A stretch of DNA of 64,000 nt, taken from the NCBI GenBank assembly GCA_018894105.1, contig CM032124.1:35994277-36058276 (forward strand), given 5' to 3'. The DNA is from Jacaranda mimosifolia (lineage: Eukaryota > Streptophyta > Magnoliopsida > Lamiales > Bignoniaceae). Within the stretch, counting starts at the first letter, position 1; the number at the start of each line of letters is the position of its first letter. A program made the translations under genes and the position numbers. The notes below the pieces were generated by a model that searched no databases, was not told the origin of the DNA, and was given only the letters and a program-made list of their open reading frames with translations. Positions 33,634-46,984 of the stretch are shown here, piece after piece.

Positions 33634-36600
33634 AATGCAAATCACAATCAAGATAAATCAAATGCAAAAATTGAGGAGAAATCAAAGATACATTCCAAAA
33701 CAGATTTATCAAGAGGAAAATCAAGCAGTAAAAATGGCTAAGAGATATTCTTTTTCCTTTTTTGCTGGAAATCTTTGTATATTTATAGTTGTATTCTCCT
33801 CTGTAATACTGACAGTAGAAAAACATTATTCCATTCATCTTTTTCTTAAACTCTTCATGGCATCGGAGCATAACACTTTAGAAAGTTCGGTTGTACCTCA
33901 AGGTTCCAGCTCCATGACTTCTATGTCTGACATCTCTGGTACTCTTACCAAAAATCCCATTGAACCTACCATCACAAATAGTTCCCATGTACCCACCGTT
34001 GAACCTATCATTATCCTTCTGACTTTTCATCAATGCTCTACTCTCATTTCAATCAAACTAAACAATAACAACTTTCTCCTTTGGCAATAACAAATTTTGC
34101 CTCTTATTCGAAGTATCGGGCTTTATCATCACTTGACAATTGATACACCACCTTGTCTTAGTGATACGTGGACAACAAATGATGGTCTTCTATTAGCCTG
34201 GCTTCTTGCCCAAATGCACAAAGAAGTTATCAGTCTTGCTTTTGGAATTACATCTGCTCACAAGCTGTGGAAGTCTCTGCATGATCAGTTCTTACCAGCA
34301 ACTGCTGAAAAGGAAGCACATTTAAAAAGTTTGTTAGTGATAATTCCTAAAGGCTCACAAAGCATTGATGAATAGTATCACCGATTCAAGGATATTTGTG
34401 ACATTTTAGTTACAATAAATAAACCATTATTTGATCTTGATAAGGTATTTCAATTTTCTCGTGGCTTAGGATCCAAATATCAAGCATTCTATATCACAGT
34501 GCTTCCAAAACCTCCATATTCAACCTTTCAACAATTCTTGCTTACTCTTCAAAGTCATGAGCAAACTATGCAAACCTTCCATGAAGAAGAAAAGAATGAG
34601 ATCAACAATAATCAAGCCTTTATTGGACAATGTGGTCATGGTCACAGTGCTAGAGGAAATCGAAGTGGAAGTTTTTCATCACTAGGACGTGGTTTCCAAC
34701 CTGCTTGTCGAACAAATCAGCAAAATAGACCACAAAATCACAACTCTGCTGGTCAAAATCATGGCACCATTACCAACTCGAGAAATAATGGTATAAACCA
34801 GCAACGATCTAATAATGTTTCTACAGTTCCATCAAATACCATTGTTTGTCAAATTTGTGGACGTGCAAATCATTCTGCTCTAGATTGCTGGTACTGGTAT
34901 GATTATTCTCATCAAGCTGAGGATATTCCTAAAGCTCTTGTTATTGAGACCATTAATGACTCAAATGATGCCAATTTTTATACAAATTCTGGTGCCACTA
35001 CACATATGACTAACAATCCAGGTAACTTACTTCAGGCTCATCCTTACTCTGGAGATGATATGATATATGTTGGTAATAGAGATAAGCTTTTTATTTCTCA
35101 TATTGGTGATGCTCGCATTAAAACCGATGATGGGAATCTACATTTAAATGATGTTCTAGTAGTACCTGATTTAACAAAAAATTTGCTCTCTGTTGGAAAA
35201 CTCACATCTGATCAGCATTGTAATTTTGAGTTCTCATCTAATGGTTTTGTTATTAAGGATCCCAGAGGCAAGACACTAGCATGAGGAACTAAAAAGGGCC
35301 AATTATACGCGTTAGGGGAAGATGTTCATAAAACTTTCGGTGCTATTCAACAAAATGAAGCCTCTTCAACAATTTGGCATGACCGCTTCGCTCATGTCAA
35401 CTCAAAAACTCCGTCTTTTATGAAGAACAATAAATTGCTAGATATTGTTTATTGGACACATAGTCCTTCAATTTGTGCTAGCTGTCAAATGGACAAGAGT
35501 TGTAGACTCCCTTTCAACCCATCTAATAGAATTTCTCAATCTCCTTTGGACAAAATTCACAGTGATTTATGGGGTCTGGCTCCTATTCAGTATGTTCAAC
35601 ATTTCAAATACTATGCTCTCTTTGTGGATGATTATTCCCGTTACTCTTGGATTTATCCTCTGAAGCATAAAGCTGATTTTTATGAATGCTTCCTTAAGTT
35701 TCATAAATTGGTGGAAAATCAGTTTGATAAAAAAATTGAAGTTTTTCAATGTGATGGTGGTGGAGAATACTCTTCAAAAATATTCTTGGATTATCTCTCT
35801 AATTGTGGTATTCAGTTATAGGTTTCTTGCCCGGGAACACCAGAACAAAACGGTGTTGCCGAGCGCAAACACCAACATATAGTGGAAGCAGCACTTACTA
35901 TGATTTTTCATGCTAATCTTTCTTTACAATTATGGGTTGATGTTTTTCTTGTAGCCGTTTATTTGGTAAATCATTTACCTACAATGAAACTTGAAAAACA
36001 GAGTCCTTATCAAAGATTATTTGGAAAAACACCTTCTTATTCAGGTTTGCGAGTCATTGGATGTCGATGCTTTCCTTATTTAAGGCACGCCACTCTAAAT
36101 AAATTTTCCAAGCGAACCTATCCATGTGTCTTCATTGGATATAGTCCACAACACAAGAGGTATCAATGTTTGGAGCCTTCTACAAAAAGAGTATTCATTT
36201 CTCGCCATGTTGTATTTAATGAAGACTATCTTCCATTTAAACATGGTCCAAGTTCATATGTTGATACATCTTATCTTGCTCTGACTGATTTTCCTGATTT
36301 TGATGAATGGATGCCAAGAAAAAAGAGTTTATCTACCTCAGGAAATAGTCCTGCTCACAATCTCCCAAGGTCAAATAAATCTAACTTTTCAATGTCATCT
36401 CTTTTATCAAACTCTTTTTCTTCTGCAGCAAGTGATCCCATTTCCTCAGCTGAATCTGACTCACAATTGGCACAAAAAGTGGCAATCCCCATTGTTCATG
36501 CTACACCAAAGTCATGTCAGCCCACAGAAACAACAAATTCTTCTTTGAATTTAGCTTCTTCTAATGATACAATTGGTGATGGTTCTTCCAATTATCTCAT

Positions 36601-37309
36601 GGAAAATTCGCAGCACAAAGAAATCTCCACGTCATAAACAACGAGTGGAAATCCATCTCTAACAGAAAATCATGATGCTTGATCATTTGATAAAAACTGT
36701 ACTCCTACAACTAATGATAATAGTGCTCTTAATTCTCCATAGTACGCAAGTATTTATTCATCCTCCAAGAATGATCTTTCCTTTTTTCATTCTGATGGTC
36801 TTCCAAGAAAATTAGAAGTCATTTTGCCTCCAATTGTATCCTCAAATTCTGGTTCTACTCATCTAATGATCACTAGAAGGATGGCACAAAATAATCCAAG
36901 TCTTCAACCGTTGCACTTATTTCACGCTTACGCTGCAATTGCTAAACTTAAGACTTGGCGATCTGCAATGAAAGAAGCTTCCTGGAAAGCTGCCATGAAT
37001 GATGAACTTGAAGCCTTGCACTCCAACCAAACTTGAAGCCTTGCACTCCAACCAAACTTGCGTTCTTGTTCCTCATCCTTCAAATACCAATGTTGTAGAA
37101 TCAAAATGGATTTTTCACATCAAATATAAGGAGGATGGCACAATATAACGTTATAAAGCGCGTCTAGTGGCTCAAGGGTACTCTCAAATTTCAGGATTGG
37201 ATTATGATGAGACCTACAGTCCAATGCTCAAACATGCAACCATTCGATTGGTAATATCTTTAGCCACTTCCTTTGGTTGGAATATCAAACAACTTGATGT
37301 GAAAAATGC
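33634..37309 (+). mobile_element. Copia fragment B, inserted after fragment A and cut within reverse transcriptase
   Basis: A TATA-containing LTR end (about 33634-33858) is followed by TGGCATCGGAGC (33859-33870), matching an initiator tRNA-Met primer site at 10 of 12 bases. The pol reading stops abruptly in the RT at a QLDVKNA motif (37309), where an LTR fragment of another family begins. The 3' LTR is missing. Confidence 0.75.
33858..37309 (+). pseudogene. gag-pol remnant of Copia fragment B (RE1/Ale-like)
   Basis: In order: a gag domain split by stops at about 34088 and 34373; a zinc knuckle CQICGRANHSALDC near 34848; a protease site reading FYTNSGATTHMT, where the catalytic Asp is replaced by Asn; an integrase HHCC region (IWHDRFAHVNS, CASCQMDKSC); the DDE core (HSDLWG, FVDDYSRYSW, CDGGGEY, stop at 35819-35821, then TPEQNGVAERKHQHIVEAA); and the beginning of reverse transcriptase ([41 protein letters not shown]). 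A 25-bp tandem duplication at 37005-37054 shifts the frame just before the RT. It is clearly dead. Confidence 0.82.
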
Positions 37310-38980
37310 ACTATTATAATCGATAATATCGAAATCAAACCCTAAAATATAGTATTAATGGTATAGTGATCGATAATAGAATGCTATTCGTTTGATTATG
37401 GTTACAGGGTCAAAACGAGTATTTTGATGATAAGTTCATTCTTTTGATTAGGTGACGAAGAGCAGGATCCCACAAATCAGTAGCTCGGGATAGCATTTCT
37501 GTGACTGTTGAGGTGAGGGTTTGTTTACTTTGTTGTTTTGGGAAGTGAATGTTCCCTAAACAATGAATTCCATGATTGTTTGAATTCTTGGATCGTTAGA
37601 ATTCTTTGATTTGTTATCTATTATTTGTTTTGCATACCCCTGTGAGGGTTTGCTTCCTCAATTTTGACTTCTAATAAAATTGATTGTTCCCGTTCTGGCG
37701 CTAAGAACATCTTTTACCTCATATGTTATCATCCAGTCTGATCTATTCTTTATATCAGTTATTTGGTGTTGTCAGCATATCTGAATCCATTCTATATATC
37801 ATTTGATCTGTCGTGTTAGCATATTTGAACCGTTCTATATATCATTGGATTTCCCTTGTCGGCATATTTGAACCATTCTGTATATCGCTTGTATGGCCTT
37901 TTCGGCAATTTGTTTATCGGTTGGATCAATAGATCCATATATGAAGAATCTGTTTGCCTTGTTAGCATTTGTTTATCACTTGTTTTGTTATATGGGGATA
38001 AATTTCGGACTATTGTTCCTAGCTGTTAAGCTCGAGAAGTGTTGTTAAGTAGACCCCAGCTGTTAAGCTCGAGACCTGCTGTGAAGTTGTTCCTAATTGT
38101 TATGCTCGAGACGTGTTGATATGTTCAGAATGACAAAAATAAAGAGAATCTGATTACATGTTATGCTTTAGTTATTTGAATTACATATGATGTTTAGGTT
38201 TGTTTGCTCCTATTTGTACTTTGATCAAGAAGCAATAAGGACGGTGTAGTCTCTTAGACTGGATCAGACAAATGTCCAGGCTGAACGAGCCGACGGAGAA
38301 GTCTCCCAAACTAGATCGAAGAGATGACCGGGCCAATCGAGCCGACAGTAACGTCTCCTGAACTGGTACCTATTAGTGGCCTTTGAATTTGATAATGTTT
38401 ATGTTTTGGCATATTCGTATTTTCTTTGCAATTTCATGCTAGTTAATATTCTGTTGAATTTTTGTTTCTTAGATAGATCCATTTGTTTGCTTGTTATAAT
38501 TTCCCTCACTAAGTCCTTTGGACTTACCTTTTTCTGTTATTCTTTGCTTTCCTAGACAGGATTAAGCGAAGGACACGAGCTTATGGCCTAGCCTGGAGGA
38601 TCTATTTTGTAATAGATTAGATGATTATATGTGCATTTGGGGTTCACCTATTCGTCATGCCTTAACCCAGAGACGTTGTGATATGTCAAGTTTGAATTTT
38701 AGATCTATGACATGTATATATTGTGTTTCATGAGATGACGCTTTGGGCTAGTACCTAATCATTGCCTAGTATTGAGATTGTTGATGTGTTGAATATCATT
38801 GGAAGACTTGTGGCACGTATATATAGCACACTGTAGTATTTGTTTTAAGTTGGAGCATGCCGCTATCTTTGGAGATTTTGTGAAAATTTTATGGGCCCTA
38901 TCGGTAATCCTTTTGTGCTATAATTTAAGACTAAATTTGTGGCATCTCAACTTAGAAGTTATCTTAAGGGGGGCATTACA
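37310..38980 (+). mobile_element. 3' part of a TGTAAYRCCCC-family LTR
   Basis: Has the same succession of blocks as the solo LTR at 41211 (GAGGTGAGGG, CCCCTGTGAGGGTTTGC, CAATAAGGACGG, TTTTGTAATAGATTAG, TTTTATGGGCC) and ends GGGGGGCATTACA. The 5' part is absent, and it abuts the broken Copia RT at 37309. Confidence 0.6.
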
Positions 38981-40291
38981 TAATATATATATATATATAT
39001 ATAGATTGCTCAATTGGTGTAATTGGTGCACAATTTATAACTAGATTACTACTATTACAACATATGATTACTATGATTTTATTCCAAAAAGTTCTATGGA
39101 TGAAATGATGTTGATTTGTACTATAGTTGATATTGATAGTCAAACCGCATTGATTAATTAGTATTATCAGATTGTATGATTACCATAATTTCATTTCAAA
39201 AATTAACAAAAATTCCATTAATGAAATACACTATAATAGAAAGAAAATATTTTGATAAATAGCAAGTGACAATGCAAAAATAGTTACTAATTATATATAT
39301 GAAGTGAAAATTTTCATTAATTTTGTCACCTCGATATATTATAAGTCTATCTACTCTTATGTAATATAAAATCTAGAAATGTGACATTGGACAATATCAA
39401 TAACATGTAATCCAAATTAAATAATCAAAAAATTTGATTGTAGATTATCGAAATAGTTTGGTCAAACATGTAAAGAATTGATCTAATCTATAAAAAATCT
39501 AATAAATATGTGTGATCAATCTTCTCTATGTTACAAGTAATTTTATAGACATAAGTCAAATTACAACAAATACTGGATTATCAAACTAATTCATATTTTA
39601 ACTCACTCAAATCAATAATTAACCAATGAACCTTTTATTCTTTATATCTTGAAGTCAAGCATTATAAAAGCCATGCACTAAAAATTTTGATCTCAGACAA
39701 AACTCAATTAATTATTATTTAGGACAATTTCAAATTATTGCAGCTGAAAATTATAAAATTAAGGAGCAAAAAGAACTCACAATTTTTACATCATGAAGGA
39801 ATAATCTTTTTCGTTACTTGACAAACCAAAATTTGGGTAGCACATTTAAAACTTTAAGAACAAGGAATAACCACTCTAAATACGAAGAATATATATAAGT
39901 TTTTATTCCCAGAAAATGTGCAAGTCATTTACTAATTTATGTACAACTCAATAAACTAAGCCAAACAAATAGTTTCACATGAATGTATATATAGTGCGCC
40001 ATGTAATTCTCTTTTTTTGAGATAATTTACAGATAATTTTATTTTCACGTTGATTACTTCTGACCATTTTGATAATTATTCATTGGGACACAAGAAATAA
40101 CACAAATTAAGTTTACAATAATATGCAATTTTTCTTTTGCAAAAATAAAGTTTACAATAAACAAAAAAAAAAAAAAAAAGCAACATATTTAAATGATCTG
40201 GTGATACACATAATTGACATCAATAGTTGTAGGACTGAAACACAATAGCATCTCATGATGCAGTGCATTATTAATTATTTGTCCTCCCACA
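38981..40291. other. orphan upstream region of a lost thionin-like gene, then 3' flank of the next gene
   Basis: 38981-39240 matches 40790-41040, the promoter region of the gene at 40292-40745, including the TA-rich TATA block, but no coding sequence lies to its left. From 39420 to 39680 it matches 44130-44380, the flank of the next unit. 39990-40290 is the 3' flank of the 40292 gene. Confidence 0.55.
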
Positions 40292-40745
40292 TCAAGCTTT
40301 GCAATTGACATTTGTGCATTCATCCAAGCAACTTTGAAATTGACTTTTATCTGCCAGTAATAGGAAAACCATCAATAAACAAACTCACATTAATCAACAT
40401 ATATATTAAAGAGTGATTTCAAAATAACTTAGGAGAAAAAATAAATAAATAAGAAAGAAAGAAAGAAAGAAGAAACAAACCATGGATAGTTTCGACACAT
40501 TTGTTAAGTGAGCAACCAAGGTTACAATAGTATGACAGACTTGAAATGGTCTTATGAGGGATGCAACCAGAAGCACAATCATCAATACATTGGTCGATAT
40601 TTGGTTTATCCTGACATCTGCGGGTACAGTAACTGATGCAAAAACCGTAATTTATAATCATGGGAACTGTCCGTGCTATAGAAGTTGTAGAGATTGACAT
40701 CATAATGATCATTATGATAAAAACTATAGTGTGTTTTCTTGCCAT
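40292..40745 (-). CDS. thionin-like secreted peptide, two exons, 12 cysteines
   Basis: Exon 1 is 40745-40481 and exon 2 is 40350-40292. The intron starts GTTTGT, ends CAG and is phase 1. The predicted protein has 107 residues. A signal peptide covers about residues 1-25 (MARKHTIVFIIMII...). Cysteines at 36, 40, 44, 53, 57 and 61 form C-x3-C-x3-C-x8-C-x3-C-x3-C. Those at 74, 78 and 83 form C-x3-C-x4-C. Exon 2 adds 96, 100 and 105, again C-x3-C-x4-C, giving an even 12. Without splicing, the frame would read on into low-complexity sequence, so the two-exon model is preferred. The pattern resembles plant thionin-family proteins, which are secreted and often antimicrobial; the activity here is inferred. 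An AT repeat of five units at 40794-40803 lies at the TATA position. Confidence 0.78.
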
Positions 40746-41210
40746 TTTGTGGTTCTCAATAAGTTTTGTGATTCTCCCTGAAAGAGTGTGCTGATATATA
40801 TATCACTCAATAGGTGTAGTTCATGCACAATCTATAATCAGGTTAATACTAACTACAACATGTGATTACTGCAATTTTATTTCCAAAAGTTTAATGAATG
40901 AAAATTATCAAAATTTACATTGCAATTAGTAATGATAGTCAAACTTTGTTGATTAATATTATCAAATATGTTGTGTGACTACCATGATTTCATCCAAAAA
41001 TTATAAAAAGAAAAGTATTCATGAAATTGTAATCAAATGGGATTGCATGTTACGTTCATATTGTTTGAATACAATAATTTGCATCAATCACTTTAATGAG
41101 TACATTATTACACACATATATTGTTTGAATACAATAATTTGCATCACTTTAATGAGTACATTATTACACACATGATCACACACATATACATATATTATAT
41201 TATCTATAAC
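40746..41210. promoter_or_regulatory. upstream region of the 40292 gene
   Basis: An (AT)5 block at 40794-40803, about 50 bases before the start codon, is the likely TATA element. Further upstream, a segment of about 50 bp containing TTTGAATACAATAATTTGCA is tandemly repeated (41068-41113 and 41114-41173). Confidence 0.5.
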
Positions 41211-44059
41211 TGTAACACCCCAAAAATTCGGTATTTTGGGAAAATAAGAATTGAAATTCAAGCAAATTGGTTGCTCAAATTTTTGGGCTTGAGAAATAAA
41301 TAAAAAGGACTTAATTGCAAGAATTTTAAAATCTTTGGGGTCAATTTGCACTTTTTAGAAACTCAATTGGATGACATTTTCAAAGTTTTGGGGTTGCATG
41401 GGATTTATTCTTGGTCAAATGGGTCAATATTAGGCACTTACTAAGTCCAAGGACCAAATTGAAGTTTGAGCAAACCTTTTTGGACTTGATTGAAAGCATA
41501 GCAGAACTTTTGGGACCAATCCGTGATTAAGCAAAAGTTGATTTTATAAATATAGGATTTTTCATTCCCGCCCCCCTCCCCCATTTCTTCTTCTTCTTCC
41601 CCACGTTCACCAACCTTCTCTCTCCGGTGATTTTTTTTCAGGAAGCCTAAAATAGCTAAACCAACCTAAAAACTCTCTTCCCCTCGCCACCAGTAATACC
41701 TCGACACCCCCGGCGCAGCGTTTTAGGTGGTAGACCATCGGCAAATTGAAGCTCAAAGTGAGCTCCTGGTGGTTGCTACGTTTCCGTTTTTCCGGCAACT
41801 GTGGAGGTAGACCAAGGCTGTTTTGAGAAAGGCTCAGCTCAAGAAAGCATTTGGTGAGTTTTGTTTTGAGTTTCAACCACCAAAGACGATGAAACGAGGG
41901 CGACGGAGCACGGCGGCAGGAGGTGGCACTGTGACTTTCAGACCGTGATTGATTGGCTTCTCGACGGCTTTTGGTGAAAGTGATCAGACCTTTGGACAGC
42001 TCTTGTTGAGACGCACATTCTGGTAGTATCACAACATTTTTCGGCAGCGGCGTGATAGGGATTCCAAGATAGTATCTTCAGCTCATCACAGTGATCATGG
42101 CAATGCTGTCAGTTCGTTGCTCCGAGGCTTCGTTAAGCATCTTGGGTAAAGGAGTTGGAATGGGATTATGCATATATATAAATATATATATATATGTATA
42201 TGCATATTGTACCATTTCATTTTTATAACCTTGTATTATGTCTAGAAATGAGGACTTAATATACAATTAGTGTATATACATCCCATGCATAGATGATGTT
42301 GGATTAGTAGACCCGGATTCATATAAAAAAATGATTAACTTTGGGATTAATTGGGTTAATTGAAGGATTTGAAACTCTAACTTGTGGATTTATGGATTTG
42401 GAACCAAGTGATAGTAATTGACTAATTATTTTGATTTGGAATACCGATATAAGGTTAAATATGTAATTAAGAACCATTTTATGCTCAGTTATTAGACTTG
42501 ATATCAAATCAAGACTATTTTGAAAATAATCGACTTTATTAGCCATTTTAGGCCGATAGTACAGTTTAAACTTAAAACTTATCAAGTTAATTAGCTAATT
42601 AGTGATCTTGGACTATTAATGGTTTATTTGAGATTATTAAGGATTATTAGAGTTGAATGAAGATTTGATTACAAGCCTATTCTTTTGAATTAGATGACGT
42701 GGAATTTGGACCCACGGACCAGTAGACGGTAGATTGTGATAGCCTTTTCTAAGACTACGGAGGTGATGGTCTACCAATCTGGCAGTTCATATACATATCA
42801 GTTCTTGTGGTAAAAACCCCGTGAGGGTTACATTTGCTTGAATGGTACTTGCTCGTTTCTATTGAGATTTGTGCCTAATTGTGTACTTGTTCGTAATTGA
42901 TTATTTGACCTGTAAACCCCTGTGAGGGTTAGTATTTGTTTTCACTCTGTTGAGTCAGTTCTTGTTTGTTCTAACGCCCAGAACTTCCGTCTGTCTTAAT
43001 CGGTACTTGTTTCCATCTTGAACTATTATCAGATGCCTTATCGGCATGCTCGCCTATTTGTATCCTATTATCTGGCCAGTTGGCTTGACTGTACTTGCTA
43101 GTCATCATATATTACCTTGTCGACAAATCCAATTGCTTGATTGGTACTTGTCGTTCTTGTTGTACTTGTTATACTTGTGTGGATATAGTACTTGGGCCAA
43201 GTGCCAGTCCTATGCGGAATGCTGGAATACTTAGGACACGCCTTGCAGTCCACCTGGGTGTCCATGATATGCTAAGCAATCCACTTAGGTATCTGCAGTA
43301 CGTTAAGCAGTCCACTTAGGTATCTACAATGTGCTATACAGTCCATATGGGGAAAACCAATTGTATGCCTAGTTGTCACGCTGTGGAAGTACTTGTTTGA
43401 TTGGAATAAAGCAAATTGATATGCATGTCTTGACTCATTCTGTAAAAATGCATATCTTGTATAGGTTTGCCTATTTGTATTCATTTTTTGATTGCTTGTA
43501 ATCTGTCTTGAAGCAATAAGGCATGAGAGTTACCTATTTGCTATTCTCGTTCTTGTTTGAATCGTAATTGTACTTGTATTGCTTGATGATTTTAAATCTG
43601 TTTAGATGCTCTTCCCTTGAGAGGTTTCTTTTACTGCCTGATATATTATCCGTCACTAAATCCATTAGACTTACCCCCATTTCCATTATTTTGCAGACAG
43701 GACTGAGTAAGAATGTAAAGTTCTGACCTGGAACGAAGAGATGCTCCTTTTGTAACAGACTAGGTGTTCTTATGTATATATGGGTTATTAGAATGTTATA
43801 TGTGAACTTAGAGATGTTTAGATATGTCAGGGTTGATAGGGCTACCTTAAGGTTGTGTACATATTTTGTTGAACGTCTAAGAATTGAACCTTGGCATGAA
43901 TACCAATGTTCGGTAGCACTAGTTAAGTTGAAATTTCCACTATTTTGATGAAATTTGAAAAGAAATTTTATGGGCCTATTGTTTGTATTACAGGTTCAGA
44001 ATTTAAAATTGAAATATTTTGATATTTCACCTTAGGGTTACCTTGAGTGGGGTGTCACA
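41211..44059 (+). mobile_element. solo LTR with perfect target duplication
   Basis: Starts TGTAACACCCC and ends GAGTGGGGTGTCACA. It is flanked by ATAAC on both sides (41206-41210 and 44060-44064). It is 2849 bp with no gag-pol. It contains CT-rich and GC-richer segments near 41570-42060, with shadow open frames on the minus strand. The same family occurs at 10738, 37310, 48906 and 53918. The portion from about 42267 to the end is duplicated at 48906-50699. Confidence 0.82.
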
Positions 44060-44064
44060 ATAAC

Positions 44065-45074
44065 TAATCTATCTATACATATAAATGTGACATTTGACAT
44101 TTACCAACTGTAGTCAAAAATTCAAAAAAAATTAATTGTAGATTATTGGAACAGTTTGATCAAACATGTAAACAACTGATTTATCCTATAAAATTTGGTC
44201 AAGATGTATGTATTCTCTGTTACACATAATTTTTTAGAAACCTATACTCACTTTCAAAAACTACAAATTAATACTGAATTATTAGGCTACTTCATATTCT
44301 AACTCTCACTCAAAACAATGCTTAACTAATGAAAATTTTCTATTTTTTGTATCTTGAAATCAAGCGCTATAAAAATCATGCACACACAAAGAATAACTCC
44401 CTCATAATGAAAAACTCTATTAATTTTATTTTATTTTGACAATTGCAAATTATAATGTCTTAAAATCATAAAATTCAGAAGAACAAGGAAATTCCTTGAT
44501 AAATGAAAGTTCAGAAAAAGTCAAAAATATAGAAACTGGAAAAGAGAGCCAAAAGTAAATAAAACAAATAAATTTAGATTACGATAACTTAAATAATACT
44601 TAAAATAAATTAGAATATTTCCTTAGATTAATGAAATTTATATATGTAATCTTTGAGTACATATGTTCAATCATGTAATTCTCTTTAACAAAAATTTTGA
44701 ACATCTCACGTTTCACTAGTTTCAAAATTCACTCAATTTTCTTATCTTATATCATTAATTGTTTTTCACACGAGATTTTTTTTTTTATTTCTTTCACTCT
44801 CTCTTTTTCGAGATAATCTATGTACAAAGAACTTTATTTTCACACTGATTACTTTTGATCCTTTGATAATTATTTATTGGGACAAAAGAAATAGTACAAA
44901 TTAAGTTGATGATAATATGCAATTTCTCTTTTGCACAAATTAAGTTTACAATAAATATAAAAAAGAAACATATTTAAATTATCTGGTGATATACATAACA
45001 AGCATCAGTTGTAATAGAATTGCAACAGAATAGCATCTCATGATGTAGCATTATTAATTATTTATCCTCCTACA
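44065..45074. other. 3' flank of the truncated thionin-like gene
   Basis: No gene. It is duplicated nearly unchanged at 50705-51712. Confidence 0.6.
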
Positions 45075-46381
45075 TCAAGCTTTGCAATTGACATTTGAGC
45101 ATTCACCCAAGTAACTTTGAAATTGATTTTTATCTGCCAAATGATAAGAAAACAACCAATAAACAAACTCATCTTAAGCAATATATATATATATACAAAC
45201 ATACATATATATAGGGATGTTCATTGGATTTACCCAATGAAACTAACAATTCGAACCAAATCAACTTTATTAATCCAAGATGAATCGAATAATTGGGTTC
45301 AATCAAATAAAATCAGATCAAAACCAATTACAGTTGGTTTGATTCTCGAATTTCATATTTACATACACAAATTAACTTGATCCGACCCAACAAACCTGCT
45401 TAAAAATTTAAAAACTAACTTTTATTTTTTTTAAATTAGTTTTTCTTCACTCTTTCAATTCTACTTTTCTAATTTCATTTTCTCGTATTTGTCTAAATCC
45501 CTAAATCTGTAGTTGCTAACACAGTCTCTCCTCTTTTCTCTCTTTTTCTATCACCATCACTCTCAAATTGCAGTCTTTGTTTGGTCTCATCATCATGGCC
45601 TGTATTTGATACTAAATACATGAACTATTAGTTTCTTGTCCTTGAAAAAATAAACTTGCTTGCTACAATTGAATTTTAACTTATATCTTTTTATGTTATA
45701 TTTAATGTACAATATAGATTTTAATTTTATCATAATGGAGTTTGATGAATTTATTTTTGTTTTCTTCATATGTATTTTAGATTTCTATCATTTTAATTTT
45801 ATTGATGTAACATATCAAATGTGTTTGTGTATTTGATTGTTTTTCATATTTAGTTGAAGAAATTAGAATTTTAAAATTTAATCGATATGTAATTAATGAA
45901 AAGAATGAGGAGGAGGGAAAAATGACCCAAATAAAAAAAAGAACAACTGGATATCCAAGTACCTGATCCGAACCAAATCAATCCAGATCGTGTTGGTTTT
46001 GCTTCGAATTTGAAAATCTAATTTCGTGAAATCCAACTCAATCCAATCCAATATTTGAATTTAATTGGTCGTAACTAATTTTTCTCTCAAATTCGATTCA
46101 ACCTAACCCGTCCAGTAAATACCCCTATGTTAAAGAGTAATTTCAAAAGAATTTAAGAAAAGAAAGAAAGAAAAAATATATTGAAAAGCAATTTCAAAAG
46201 AACTTAGATAATAAAAGAAAGAAAGGAGAAACAAACCATGAATAGTTTTGGCACATTTGTTAAGTGAGCAACCGAGTTTACAATAGTACGACAGACTTGA
46301 AACAGTCGGAGGAGGGAAGCAATCAAGCGCGCATTCATCAATGCAGTTGTTGAAATCCGGATTCTTCTGGCATTTGAGATA
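45075..46381 (-). pseudogene. thionin-like gene copy, 5' half of exon 1 lost
   Basis: Exon 2 (45133-45075) and the 3' part of exon 1 (46381-46237) match the gene at 51713-53146, and the splice sites are kept. At 46381/46382 the similarity stops in the middle of exon 1, and Harbinger-element DNA follows. The signal peptide and the first two cysteines are therefore missing. In exon 2 the first cysteine codon is TAC (Tyr) instead of TGC, so the last disulfide pair would also be lost. The intron contains the hAT-like insert at 45212-46127. Confidence 0.8.
45212..46127. mobile_element. hAT-like element in the intron of the truncated thionin-like gene
   Basis: Left end TAGGGATGTTCATTGGAT and reverse complement of the right end TAGGGGTATTTACTGGAC are clearly related. 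The interior carries 'AACCAAATC / GATTCGAA' words in both orientations. The intron of the 40292 gene lacks it, giving an empty site near 40400. A clear 8-bp target duplication is not visible in the TA-rich flank. Confidence 0.6.
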
Positions 46382-46984
46382 GTTGGAACACTGTGGACTC
46401 AAGCAAGTGGTTCTGTCTTTCGGTACTACACGAAAACCTTCTTTATTTGATTTTTTTTTTTTTATAAATTATTATTTTGTTTTTCCCAAAACTTTCAATG
46501 CAATATGTTCATAAAGATCCAAACCACAGAAGGATCAAAATTAGTAACCTGTTTCCAGCTTGTAAAACTCCATTGGCTCTGCAAATTTGTTTCTCCGGGC
46601 AGCAAGATGTTTCTTGAAAGTGCAATTGAACGTTTTGTGCAAACTAAGAATCTTTTTTTGGTCAAATTTAAGGATGGAAATCAGAAAATCTGTTGCTTTT
46701 TGTCAGTAGAGTTATGGAGATCTTTCTTGGCATATTCTTATTTGATTTTCTATGTTTGAACAAATCAAGTTTGAACAGTTTGTTCTAGCTTGGACTGACT
46801 GCAAATCTGTTGTATTTCACCATAATTTTTGAATTTTCATATTATATGATGGGAGATAAGTATATCAATTATTTAAATCCATTGTATTGTCATATGATAA
46901 TTCTTGGCAGATTCTTATTTGATTTTCTTCTTCTTGTTTGTATAATTTTGTGCAAGATTTTTGATACATTTTTAGGAGAGTGAG

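Noticed and set aside
33632..33871. Minus-strand open frame of 79 codons
   Set aside because: It is antisense to the LTR and primer-site region of Copia fragment B.
41607..42032. Minus-strand open frame of 141 codons
   Set aside because: It lies in the GC-richer part of a solo LTR, has no family features, and is not kept in the related LTRs at 10738 or 53918.
42319..43484. Open frames repeated at 49014-50120
   Set aside because: They are repeated only because the LTR segment is duplicated. They carry no protein domain and differ in length between the copies.
46505..46759. Plus-strand open frame upstream of the Myb-like gene, considered as an extra exon
   Set aside because: No splice pair connects it convincingly to 46985, and the Myb-like frame has its own suitable start. 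It could still be part of a captured gene.
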